A stretch of 64,000 bases of DNA from Methylophaga sp. 41_12_T18. Its GTDB lineage: Bacteria > Pseudomonadota > Gammaproteobacteria > Nitrosococcales > Methylophagaceae. The position numbers were made by a program, and so were the translations under genes. The stretch's first letter is position 1. Every line of letters starts with the position of its first letter. The stretch spans positions 1 through 64,000 of the forward strand of contig MAAI01000087.1 in the NCBI GenBank assembly GCA_002163115.1. Reading direction: 5' to 3'. Positions 35,605 through 44,098 of the stretch are shown here, piece by piece. A model generated the notes under the pieces. It was given only the letters and a program-made list of their open reading frames with translations, ran no database searches and was not told the origin of the DNA.

Positions 35605-36837
35605 ATGAAAGAAAAATTAGTTCTTATTGGCAACGGCATGGCTGGGATGAGAACAGTTGATGAACTGTTAAAACTAGCGCCAAACAAATACGACATTACG
35701 GTATTTGGTGCCGAGCCCCACGGTAATTACAATAGAATCATGCTCTCCCCAGTGTTGGCTGGAGACAAAACCATAGATGAAATCATCATTAACGACCTCA
35801 AATGGTATCAAGATAATGATATTAATTTGTATATAGGCCGAACTATTACCGAGATCGATCGGGTAAATCGACAAGTGATAGCCGATGATGGTTTAAAAGT
35901 CAGTTATGACAAACTTATTTTGGCAACAGGCTCATTACCCTTTATGTTGCCTATTCCTGGTAGTGACTTAGAAGGTGTGATTAGCTTTCGTGATATCAAT
36001 GACGTTAATGTCATGATTGAAACAGCTAAAACACATAAAAAAGCCATTGTAATTGGTGGCGGCCTGTTAGGGCTAGAAGCAGCCAATGGCTTAATGATTC
36101 AAGGAATGGATGTCACTGTTGTTCACCGTAGTGACGCATTAATGAATCAACAACTTGATGCTGAGGCTGCAGCATTGATGCAACAACAGTTAGAGGAAAA
36201 AGGCTTACGGTTCTTAATGAATCATGATACTCAAGCCTTACTTGGTTCGGATCGAGTTGAAAAAATTCGTTTTGCAGATGGCAGCGAGGTCGAAGCTGAC
36301 CTAGTTGTTATGGCGATAGGTGTTAGACCTAATAAAGCATTGGCTGAAAAGTCTGGCATTCAATGTGAACGCGGTATTTTAGTTAACGATATCCTGCAAA
36401 CATTTACCCCTAATATCTATGCTGTTGGTGAATGTGTACAACATCGGGAAAAAACATTTGGTTTAGTTGCGCCCTTATTTGAGCAAGCTAAAGTGTGTGC
36501 TAATCATTTGGCCGAATTGGGTATAGCGATTTATGTGACTGCAGCCACTGCAACCAAGTTAAAAGTGACGGGCATTAACCTGTATTCGGCTGGCGACTTT
36601 ATGGGTGACGATACGACAGAGCAGTTGGTATTCAAAGACCCCGCTCGACATATATATAAAAAGTTAGTGCTTAAAGATAATAAGCTTATTGGTGTTGTCT
36701 TATATGGTGATACCACTGATGGCAATTGGCTGTTTGAGTTATTAACAGAGAAACAAGATATTACAGATATTCGACAAGATATTTTATTTGGTCAGCAATT
36801 TGTAGAACAGCTCGAGGATACAGTAGTTAATGGCTAA
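35605..36837 (+). CDS. NasB-like FAD/NAD(P)H-dependent oxidoreductase (electron donor to NasA)
   Basis: 410 residues from ATG 35,605; an in-frame TTG at 35,572 would add 11. Neither has a well-placed ribosome-binding site, so the start is uncertain. KLVLIGNGMAGMRTVDELL is the FAD loop, LILATGSLPF the second FAD block and IVIGGGLLGLEAANGL the NAD(P) loop. It resembles the N-terminal half of NirB and NasB without the Fe-S and sirohaem parts. Its last 8 bp overlap nasA, so it most likely delivers NAD(P)H electrons to nitrate reductase. Activity inferred from context. Confidence 0.87.
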   Translation: MKEKLVLIGNGMAGMRTVDELLKLAPNKYDITVFGAEPHGNYNRIMLSPVLAGDKTIDEIIINDLKWYQDNDINLYIGRTITEIDRVNRQVIADDGLKVSYDKLILATGSLPFMLPIPGSDLEGVISFRDINDVNVMIETAKTHKKAIVIGGGLLGLEAANGLMIQGMDVTVVHRSDALMNQQLDAEAAALMQQQLEEKGLRFLMNHDTQALLGSDRVEKIRFADGSEVEADLVVMAIGVRPNKALAEKSGIQCERGILVNDILQTFTPNIYAVGECVQHREKTFGLVAPLFEQAKVCANHLAELGIAIYVTAATATKLKVTGINLYSAGDFMGDDTTEQLVFKDPARHIYKKLVLKDNKLIGVVLYGDTTDGNWLFELLTEKQDITDIRQDILFGQQFVEQLEDTVVNG

Positions 36838-39475
36838 ATCAGTAACAACAAATACAACATGTGCTTATTGTGGTGTTGGCTGTGGTGTACTAGCCACCCG
36901 AGATGAAAATGGTGATGTTTCTGTTGCCGGTGATACAGAGCATCCATCTAACTATGGCCGTTTATGCTCAAAAGGTTCAGCTTTAGCTGATACGGTAGGT
37001 TTAGAAAACCGGCTACTGTACCCAGAAATCAATGGCCAACGTGCATCTTGGGATGAAGCATTAAATGAAGTCAGTCAGCGCTTTCAACAAGTCATTGACC
37101 AACATGGTCCTGATGCTGTGGCTATTTATGCTTCAGGCCAGTTATTAACTGAAGACTATTATGTTGCTAATAAGCTGATGAAAGGCTTTATTGGTAGTGC
37201 CAATATTGATACTAACTCACGACTTTGCATGGCATCAGCAGTAGTCGGTTATAAACGCGCTTTTGGTGCTGACTCGGTACCAACTTGTTATGAAGATCTA
37301 GAACAAGCTGATCTGATCATCATTGAAGGTTCAAATACCGCTTGGTGTCACCCCGTCATCTTTCAACGTATCAACCAAGCAAAACAAGATCGTCCTGAAT
37401 TAAAGATCGTAGTGATTGATCCTAGACAAACAGCTACCTGTGAAATTGCGGATTTACATTTGCCGTTAAAATCTGGTTCAGATGTCGCTTTGTTTAATGG
37501 TTTATTAAATTACCTGCAGCAACATCATTTTGTTGATAATGATTTTATTGACGGCCATACCGAAGGTTTTTCTCAAGCTGTGGCCAGTGCTGAAAGTTAC
37601 GGTATTGACAAGGTTGCTGAACTTTGTGGTTTAAATGAACAAGATGTAAAGCGCTTCTTTAGCTTGTTTTCATCCACAGAAAAAGTGGTCACGCTTTATT
37701 CGCAAGGTGTAAACCAGTCTTCTTCAGGCAGTGACAACTCTAATAGTATTATCAATTGCCACTTAGCAACAGGTCGTATTGGCAACGTTGGCATGGGCCC
37801 ATTTTCTATTACCGGCCAACCTAATGCGATGGGCGGCCGTGAAGTTGGCGGCTTAAGTAATCAGCTTGCTGCCCACATGGAAATTCATAATCCAAAACAT
37901 CATGATTTAGTCTCTCGTTTTTGGCAAACAGATAACTTAGCGACCCAAGCCGGTGCTAAAGCTGTTGATATGTTTGATGATGTCGCCAGCGGCAAAATTA
38001 AGGCTATTTGGATCATGGCGACTAACCCTGTTGTTACCATGCCAAACGCAGAAAAAGTGAAAGCCGCTTTAGCAAATTGTGAAGTGGTTGTTGTTTCTGA
38101 CTGTGATGCAAAAACGGATACCACTGAATTTGCCACTGTATTATTACCCGCACACACTTGGGGAGAAAAGGACGGTACGGTAACTAATTCCGAACGTCGG
38201 ATCAGCCATCAGCGTCGGTTTTTACCTATTGCGGGTGAAGCTCGACCAGATTGGTGGATTATCAGCCAGGTAGCGAAACGAATGGGCTTTGCGGATGCCT
38301 TTGCTTACGAAAATCCTGTAGAAATATTTAGAGAGCACGCAGCGTTATCTAGTTTTGAAAATGATGGCAGTCGTGATTTTGATTTGGGTGCGATGGCTGC
38401 GATATCTGCTGAACAATATGATGATTTAAAACCAATTCAATGGCCAGTTAGCACTAGTAAGCCCGCTGGAACAGCACGCTTATTTGAAGATAAACAATTT
38501 TTTACTACCACTAAAAAAGCCCAGTTTATTGCTGTTGAAGCAACTCCACCGGTCAATAGTCCTGATAAGGATTATCCGTTAATTTTGAATACCGGCCGGA
38601 TTCGTGACCAGTGGCATACCATGACGCGTAGCGCTCGTAGTGCTCGCCTAAATGGTCATATTCCTGAACCCTTTGTTGAAATTCATCCTGACGATGCCAG
38701 TCGCTGGTCTATTACTGATGGTGCACTGGCACAGATAGATAGTCAGTGGGGCAGGATGATTGCTCGGGTGCAAGTAACTGAATCTCAGCAACAAGGTAAT
38801 GTGTTTGTGCCGATGCATTGGAATGCCCAATATGCGTCATTATCTCGTGTTGATGCCTTAGTGAATCCGGTCGTCGATCCCTTATCGGGCCAGCCAGAGT
38901 TCAAACATACACCGGTAAAAGTTTCTCAATATAAACCTGCTTGGCATGGCTTTATTTTATCTCGTGAACCATTAGTTTTAGAACCACAGCAATATTGGAT
39001 CAGAATTAAAGGTGAGCAGTTTTGGCGTTATGAACTGGCTGGTGAGCAAGCTATTGACGATGGTATCGCCTGGGCAAAAGCACAATTAGGTGCAGAGGGG
39101 GATTGGTTAGAGTTTTCTGATAGCGCATTGCATCGTTTTCGAGCGGCTAAAGTTATTGATGACCGCTTACAGAGTGTCGTATTTATTGCTGCGGAATACG
39201 ATATGCCAGCTCGTTCTTGGTTAAGTCAGTTATTTGTTGAAGAAAACATTACTGATGAAATGCGTTTGAGCTTATTAGCAGGTAAACCAGGAGCAGGATT
39301 ACCTGATGTTGGGCCATTAGTGTGCGCATGTTTTGGTGTCGGTGAAAACACTATTAAAGACGCGGTGAGCTGTGGTGATGCAAAAACAGCGGATGATATC
39401 GGCCAGTTGCTTAAGGCGGGTACTAACTGTGGCTCTTGTCTCCCTGAGATTAAGAAACTAATAGCGAACAGTTAA
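36830..39475 (+). CDS. nasA: Assimilatory nitrate reductase catalytic subunit
   Basis: 881 residues, cytoplasmic. CAYCGVGC with RLCSKG ligates the N-terminal [4Fe-4S] cluster; RLCMASAVVGYKRAFG holds the Mo-binding Cys; the Mo-bis-MGD core runs to about residue 690. The C-terminal CACFGVGENTIKDAV...CGSC motif is the BFD-like [2Fe-2S] domain typical of NasA. It reduces nitrate to nitrite, which NirBD takes to ammonium. The start overlaps the NasB-like gene by 8 bp. Downstream is a 426-bp gap before the porin gene. Confidence 0.95.
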   Translation: MAKSVTTNTTCAYCGVGCGVLATRDENGDVSVAGDTEHPSNYGRLCSKGSALADTVGLENRLLYPEINGQRASWDEALNEVSQRFQQVIDQHGPDAVAIYASGQLLTEDYYVANKLMKGFIGSANIDTNSRLCMASAVVGYKRAFGADSVPTCYEDLEQADLIIIEGSNTAWCHPVIFQRINQAKQDRPELKIVVIDPRQTATCEIADLHLPLKSGSDVALFNGLLNYLQQHHFVDNDFIDGHTEGFSQAVASAESYGIDKVAELCGLNEQDVKRFFSLFSSTEKVVTLYSQGVNQSSSGSDNSNSIINCHLATGRIGNVGMGPFSITGQPNAMGGREVGGLSNQLAAHMEIHNPKHHDLVSRFWQTDNLATQAGAKAVDMFDDVASGKIKAIWIMATNPVVTMPNAEKVKAALANCEVVVVSDCDAKTDTTEFATVLLPAHTWGEKDGTVTNSERRISHQRRFLPIAGEARPDWWIISQVAKRMGFADAFAYENPVEIFREHAALSSFENDGSRDFDLGAMAAISAEQYDDLKPIQWPVSTSKPAGTARLFEDKQFFTTTKKAQFIAVEATPPVNSPDKDYPLILNTGRIRDQWHTMTRSARSARLNGHIPEPFVEIHPDDASRWSITDGALAQIDSQWGRMIARVQVTESQQQGNVFVPMHWNAQYASLSRVDALVNPVVDPLSGQPEFKHTPVKVSQYKPAWHGFILSREPLVLEPQQYWIRIKGEQFWRYELAGEQAIDDGIAWAKAQLGAEGDWLEFSDSALHRFRAAKVIDDRLQSVVFIAAEYDMPARSWLSQLFVEENITDEMRLSLLAGKPGAGLPDVGPLVCACFGVGENTIKDAVSCGDAKTADDIGQLLKAGTNCGSCLPEIKKLIANS

Positions 39476-39901
39476 ATTATTTAAATTTGACTAAGATCAA
39501 TGCTATTAATTTACTAACACTGCATAGTGTCTTTATTCGCTTTAACTATCGGTCCTGACTCAGCAAATTCTCTTCTCGCCAGCTGAACGAGCATTGTTTA
39601 GTTGCTATGGACGTAGTTGGTGCAGTTATTATGTGGCTAGATGTCTTCTTTATTGCCTATAAGCGGTTTGGCGTGATGATTGCTATAAGCAGGTAGGAGA
39701 CAAAGCATTATCTCATTAGCTTTACTAGTTAATGTTGATACTGTGTTTAAGGATTAGCTATTTTTGTGGATGACAGTATTTTTACTGTTTCCATATACGT
39801 TCAGTAGATATATCGAGCACACCATTTAGTTATACGTGGCGCCGTTACCTGATGTAGTTTCAAAACGTAGATGTATTGTTTTAAATAAAAGGAATGAGAC
39901 A
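39476..39901. other. Intergenic region nasA / porin with sigma-54 element
   Basis: 426 bp without a credible gene. It contains a very good sigma-54 element at 39,668-39,684 (listed separately) and, about 97 bp before its predicted start, a degenerate dyad GCATTGTTTAGTTGC (39,591-39,605) plus a half-site GGTGCA (39,620-39,625) that could serve NtrC. A 14-bp palindrome ACACTGCATAGTGT lies near 39,518. No terminator was recognised after nasA. Confidence 0.6.
39668..39684 (+). promoter_or_regulatory. Sigma-54 (-24/-12) promoter of porin gene
   Basis: TTGGCGTGATGATTGCT fits TTGGCAC-N5-TTGCT almost completely, with GG and GC 10 bp apart. It is the best match of the four in the island. Predicted start near 39,695, about 200 nt before ATG 39,902. 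Confidence 0.78.
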
Positions 39902-41143
39902 ATGAAAAAGTTAGCATGGCTAGCGGCCTCAATTGGAGCGATAGTTTCACTACCCAGCACAGCAATGGCTGAGGATGCATTTTTTGAAGCGTTAACTGGC
40001 GGTAAAGTCAGCTTTTCAGCTCGTGCTCGCTACGAAACGGTTGACCAAGATAATGCCTTGAAAGATGCCGATGCGTTTACGCTTCGCACAACATTAGGTT
40101 ACAAAACAGGTTCATTCCACGGTTTTAGTGCCTTTGCTGAAGTGGAAGATGTCTCTGATTTAGGCTCTGACGACTACAACAGCACCACCAATGGTGAAGG
40201 GGCATATTCGGTTATTGCCGATCCCGACGGAACGGAAGTCAACCAAGCTTATTTGCAATATAACGGTTTTGATACCGAAGTGAAGTTCGGTCGCCAAGAA
40301 ATTACTTACCGTAATGCACCGTTCCACCGTTTTGTCGGTAACGTATTATGGCGTCAAAACCACCAATCATTTGATGCCTTGAGCTTCAGCAATACGTCTT
40401 TCGCTGATACTAAGATTAACTATGCTTATATTGATGAAGTGCACACGATTTTTGGTGATGATAGAGATGCTGGCATTATTAAAGGTGGTGACATTGATTT
40501 AGATGCTCACCTAATTAATGTGCAATATACTGGGTTATCGGTGGGTAAATTACAAGCTTATGGTTACTTCTTAGACTATAACGATAATGAAGCGGCTTCA
40601 TCACAAACATTGGGTTTACGTTTTAACGGTGGTCAAGCTGTGAATGATGACTGGAAAGTTATCTACACGGCTGAATACGCCAATCAAGATGATTACCAAG
40701 ATGGCACCATGGATGATCAAAACTACTTCTTAGGAGAAGTCGGTGCGAAATACAAAGGTTGGTTAGCAAAACTGTCTTATGAGTTACAACAAGGTGATGG
40801 CACGGATAGCTTTAAAACACCATTAGGTACTAACCATGCCTTCCAAGGTTGGGCTGATATGTTTTTAACAACACCTGCACAAGGTTTACAGGACACTTAT
40901 GTGACTGTGGTTGGTAAAGTGTTAGGGGTAAAAGTGGTTGCTGTTTACCATGACTTCGAAACTGATAAAGGTAGTTTAGATGCAGGTAATGAAATTGACT
41001 TATTAGTACAAAAAACTTTTAAAAAGCATTACACCGTTGGTATGAAGTACTCAGATTATAATGCTGATAGTGAATACACCGCTGTAAATTCAAAATCAGT
41101 CGATACTGAAAAATTCTGGTTATTTGGCCAAGTTAAGTTCTAA
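39902..41143 (+). CDS. Outer-membrane porin-like beta-barrel protein
   Basis: 413 residues from ATG 39,902 (AAAGGA upstream). Residues 1-25 are a signal peptide ending in AMAED. The mature part has alternating aromatic and polar strands, Gly/Asp-rich turns and a C-terminal WLFGQVKF, ending in Phe as many outer-membrane barrels do. It looks like alginate-export/porin type barrels of marine bacteria. Its sigma-54 promoter and position between nasA and the nitrate transporter suggest it lets nitrate or nitrite through the outer membrane under nitrogen limitation. Substrate is inference. The reading frame extends upstream to 39,836, but that part encodes no sensible N-terminus. Confidence 0.82.
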   Translation: MKKLAWLAASIGAIVSLPSTAMAEDAFFEALTGGKVSFSARARYETVDQDNALKDADAFTLRTTLGYKTGSFHGFSAFAEVEDVSDLGSDDYNSTTNGEGAYSVIADPDGTEVNQAYLQYNGFDTEVKFGRQEITYRNAPFHRFVGNVLWRQNHQSFDALSFSNTSFADTKINYAYIDEVHTIFGDDRDAGIIKGGDIDLDAHLINVQYTGLSVGKLQAYGYFLDYNDNEAASSQTLGLRFNGGQAVNDDWKVIYTAEYANQDDYQDGTMDDQNYFLGEVGAKYKGWLAKLSYELQQGDGTDSFKTPLGTNHAFQGWADMFLTTPAQGLQDTYVTVVGKVLGVKVVAVYHDFETDKGSLDAGNEIDLLVQKTFKKHYTVGMKYSDYNADSEYTAVNSKSVDTEKFWLFGQVKF

Positions 41144-41168
41144 ATGCTAGTTGTAGTAATGGCTAAGG

Positions 41169-41202
41169 AAGCTAGATAACGTGAAGTTGTCTGGCTTTTT
41201 TA
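41169..41202 (+). terminator. Rho-independent terminator after porin gene
   Basis: Arms GCTAGATAAC and GTTGTCTGGC pair with two G-T pairs around a GTGAA loop, followed by TTTTTTAT. Confidence 0.85.
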
Positions 41203-41259
41203 TTGGCCATAGCAATAGCAATAGTTTTATTACCATAAAGTTAATTGTTAGGGTTCAGG

Positions 41260-42339
41260 ATGAATAGTAGATTAACAACATTAATGTCCGGTTCTAATCT
41301 GACTCACCTGGCCGTGTTGTTTACCTTAGTGGTGGGCTTTACTTTTGACTTGTCACTGGCACTAGGGGTTGCTGGTGGCGTGACCTATATTATTCCGGTG
41401 TTGTTGACACTTAACATTAAATCCAAACAAGCAACGTATTTTGTTAGCGTGTTAGCGATTGCTTTAACTATTATTGGTTTTGTTTTTTCCCCAGCGGGTG
41501 GTGAGTTATGGAAAGTACTGGCCAATAGAAGCTTAGCCATATTTGCGGTAATCAGCGTGGCCATCGTTATCATTATTATTAAAAATAAAAATGAGGCACT
41601 GCGAATTCAGAATGAGCAGTTGCAGGTGCAAACGGAAAAAGCATTGACTGCGAGTAAAGCTAAGTCTCGCTTTTTATCGGCAATGAGCCATGAATTTAAA
41701 ACACCACTGAATATTATTATTGGTTTTACCGATTTATTAAAATTTTCCTCGAGTTTGGATAGATCTGAACAAGAGAACTTAGAGCATATCAGTGCTGCGA
41801 GCAGTTCTTTATTGGGAATGGTTGAAGGCGCAATTTCGTATGCAAAGGTACAGTATGATGAGCAAGCACAAAAAAAAATTCCAACCTATATTATTCCGTT
41901 AGTGAATAGCCTGATTGATTCAAAACAAGCGTTGCTAGATAAAAAGAAACTTAAGCTGAGTACTGATTTTTCGGTAAATGATGATCTGGTAGTGATTACT
42001 GAACCGTCATTATTAACTGAAATATTAACCACCATCCTTATCAATGCGCTGCAATACACTCCGGACTTGGGGCAAGTTACGGTGAGTATTGAAGTATGCC
42101 CAGAATCAAGCCTAAGAGTGAGTATTAGTGATAGCGGACAAGGCATTCCTGAAAAGTATCATCATGAAGTATTTAAGCCGTTTTCTCGCTTAAGGTGGGA
42201 GAACTCTTCAAAGTCTGGTTTGGGATTGGGTTTAGCTAAAGCAAAGTTACTGTGTGATTTACTTACCATCAATATTGATTATAGTTGTAGCCAGAAAGGC
42301 ACAACATTTTGGTTGGATATTCCTCTATCTCAATCATAA
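41260..42339 (+). CDS. Orphan membrane histidine kinase
   Basis: 360 residues from ATG 41,260. Residues about 10-105 hold three or four membrane helices without a periplasmic sensor domain, followed by a short coiled coil (KNEALRIQNEQLQVQTEKAL region). HisKA follows with phosphorylatable His in SHEFKTPLN, then an ATPase domain with ILINALQYTPD (N box), DSGQGIPEKY (G1) and GLGLGLAKAK (G2). No receiver domain and no response-regulator gene are in the window. Placed between the porin and the nitrate transporter it may sense nitrate, nitrogen or membrane state; that is inference. Confidence 0.88.
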   Translation: MNSRLTTLMSGSNLTHLAVLFTLVVGFTFDLSLALGVAGGVTYIIPVLLTLNIKSKQATYFVSVLAIALTIIGFVFSPAGGELWKVLANRSLAIFAVISVAIVIIIIKNKNEALRIQNEQLQVQTEKALTASKAKSRFLSAMSHEFKTPLNIIIGFTDLLKFSSSLDRSEQENLEHISAASSSLLGMVEGAISYAKVQYDEQAQKKIPTYIIPLVNSLIDSKQALLDKKKLKLSTDFSVNDDLVVITEPSLLTEILTTILINALQYTPDLGQVTVSIEVCPESSLRVSISDSGQGIPEKYHHEVFKPFSRLRWENSSKSGLGLGLAKAKLLCDLLTINIDYSCSQKGTTFWLDIPLSQS

Positions 42340-42375
42340 AGCAATGCCAGCGTAGTCATGCTTGCCAATTGAAAC

Positions 42376-42390
42376 GCACCCATATAGTGC
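42376..42390. promoter_or_regulatory. NtrC-type enhancer site upstream of nitrate transporter gene
   Basis: GCACCCATATAGTGC fits GCAC-N7-GTGC. It is centred about 118 bp upstream of the predicted sigma-54 start, nearly the same spacing as at nirB. A half-site AGGTGCA lies further down at about 42,429. Confidence 0.65.
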
Positions 42391-42475
42391 GGAAATATTA
42401 TTTTTGTTTTAAAATTGTGCTTAATGCTAGGTGCATAGAATGATTATTATTAGTAATAATAATAACTTAAAAAGT

Positions 42476-42491
42476 TGGCATGATTCCAGCA
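42476..42491 (+). promoter_or_regulatory. Sigma-54 (-24/-12) promoter of nitrate transporter gene
   Basis: TGGCATGATTCCAGCA has TGGCA and GCA with GG and GC 10 bp apart, and shares GGCATGATT with the nirB promoter. Predicted start near 42,502, about 48 nt before the ATG. Confidence 0.72.
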
Positions 42492-42549
42492 ACACTATTC
42501 GAATTCAGATTGCCAATATTGGTCATCGCGTTTAAGAGAACCCCCTAAT

Positions 42550-44016
42550 ATGTCTGCACAAAAACTAAAGTTATTTTCCTTTAGTGGCAATACCAAAATA
42601 TTGCACCTAAGTTGGATGGCTTTTTTTATCAGCTTTGTTGTTTGGTTTAATCATGCTCCGCTGCTTCTTTCTATTAAAGAAACAATGGGCTTAACAGATC
42701 AACAAATCAAAACCATTCTGATTTTAAATGTGGCATTAACTATTCCTGCTCGTATTGTGGTTGGCATGTTGGTGGACAAATACGGTTCAAAAATTATGTT
42801 CCCAATGTTGCTTGGGATATCGAGTGTGATTTGTTTCTTCTTTGCTATTGCGCAGACCTTTGAGCAATTAGCTGCTGCACGCTTTATGTTAGGTTTTGTT
42901 GGTGCGGGCTTTGTTATCGGCATTCGTTTAATTTCAGAATGGTTCCCTCCCAAGCAAGTTGGTTTTGCAGAAGGTATTTATGGCGGTTGGGGTAACTTTG
43001 GAGCGGCTGCGGCTGCGGTGGCTTTGCCAACACTTGCGGTGATGTTTGGTGGTGATGACGGCTGGCGCTACGCTGTTGCATTAACAGGTGTTATGGCCTT
43101 GGTTTATGCATTTATTTTTTACTTTAATGTTTCTGATACGCCAAAAGGTTCAACCTATTTCAAACCTAAAAAAGCAGGTGGTATCGAAGTCACTAGTAAA
43201 GGCGATTTTTTCCTTTACTTAGTAATGAATATTCCAATGTATGCTGCTTTATCTTTATTAGCATGGAAACTATCACCAACTGGAGTCGGCTTATTAAATG
43301 CGACTACCGTGCAGGCTATTTATATGGGTCTGTTTGTACTGTATTTCTACCAGATCTATCATATCTACCAAGTGAACAAAGATATCTTTGTTAAGCCTGT
43401 TCCTAAAATTCATCAATATAAATTTAAACAAGTAGCGGTGTTGAACTTTGCTTACTTAGCATCGTTTGGTTCAGAGTTAGCAGTAGTATCAATGCTGCCA
43501 TTATTCTTTAAAGAGATCTTTGAGGTCAGCATTATACAAGCGGGATTGATGGCTTCAGGTTTTGCGTTTATGAATTTAATTTCACGACCTTGGGGCGGTT
43601 TATTAAGTGACCGTGTTGGCCGAAAATTAGCATTGACGATATGTATGTCAGGTATTGCTGCTGGTTACTTAGTATTAAGCTTTATCTCTTCTGATTGGCC
43701 AATTGCCTTAGCGGTATTAGCTACGATGGGCTGTGCTTTCTTTGTTAATGCGGGTTGTGGTGCGGTATTTGCTGTTGTGCCTTTAGTGCAACGTCGTCTG
43801 ACTGGCCAAATCGCTGGCATGACGGGTGCTTACGGTAATATCGGTGCTTTATTATTCTTAACGGTATTGTCTTTTGTTGCGACTCAAACCTTCTTCTGGG
43901 TTATTGCTGCAACAGCGGTAGTAACATTGATTGCGGTACAGTTTATGGATGAGCCATCAGGTCAAATGGCTGAAATACTACCAGATGGTACTGTTCAAAT
44001 GATCGATGTACATTAA
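42550..44016 (+). CDS. Nitrate/nitrite transporter, MFS NNP family (NarK/NasA type)
   Basis: 488 residues with 12 expected helices. HLSWMAFFISFVVWFNHAPLL is the typical first helix of nitrate/nitrite porters; RIVVGMLVDKYGSK and GGLLSDRVGRK are the MFS loop motifs after helices 2 and 8; GYGGWGNFGAAAAAV-like and NAGCGAVFAVVPLV blocks match the two nitrate signature regions. It brings nitrate into the cytoplasm for NasA. It has its own sigma-54 promoter and a strong terminator. Confidence 0.93.
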   Translation: MSAQKLKLFSFSGNTKILHLSWMAFFISFVVWFNHAPLLLSIKETMGLTDQQIKTILILNVALTIPARIVVGMLVDKYGSKIMFPMLLGISSVICFFFAIAQTFEQLAAARFMLGFVGAGFVIGIRLISEWFPPKQVGFAEGIYGGWGNFGAAAAAVALPTLAVMFGGDDGWRYAVALTGVMALVYAFIFYFNVSDTPKGSTYFKPKKAGGIEVTSKGDFFLYLVMNIPMYAALSLLAWKLSPTGVGLLNATTVQAIYMGLFVLYFYQIYHIYQVNKDIFVKPVPKIHQYKFKQVAVLNFAYLASFGSELAVVSMLPLFFKEIFEVSIIQAGLMASGFAFMNLISRPWGGLLSDRVGRKLALTICMSGIAAGYLVLSFISSDWPIALAVLATMGCAFFVNAGCGAVFAVVPLVQRRLTGQIAGMTGAYGNIGALLFLTVLSFVATQTFFWVIAATAVVTLIAVQFMDEPSGQMAEILPDGTVQMIDVH

Positions 44017-44042
44017 CCATTTGATGTAAAAATAAATTCAAA

Positions 44043-44083
44043 AATACTCATCCGCTAGTGCTAGCCGATGAGTATTTTTTTTT
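44043..44083 (+). terminator. Rho-independent terminator after nitrate transporter gene
   Basis: Outer arms AATACTCATC and GATGAGTATT, inner arms GCTAG and CTAGC with a TG loop and one C-C mismatch, followed by seven or more T. It ends only a few bases before the ribosome-binding site of the next gene. Confidence 0.93.
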
Positions 44084-44098
44084 CAAAGGATGATAACA

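Noticed and set aside
41211-41230. Sigma-54-like TTGGCCATAGCAATAGC before the histidine kinase gene
   Set aside because: GG and GC are 11 bp apart instead of 10, so it does not fit the strict spacing.
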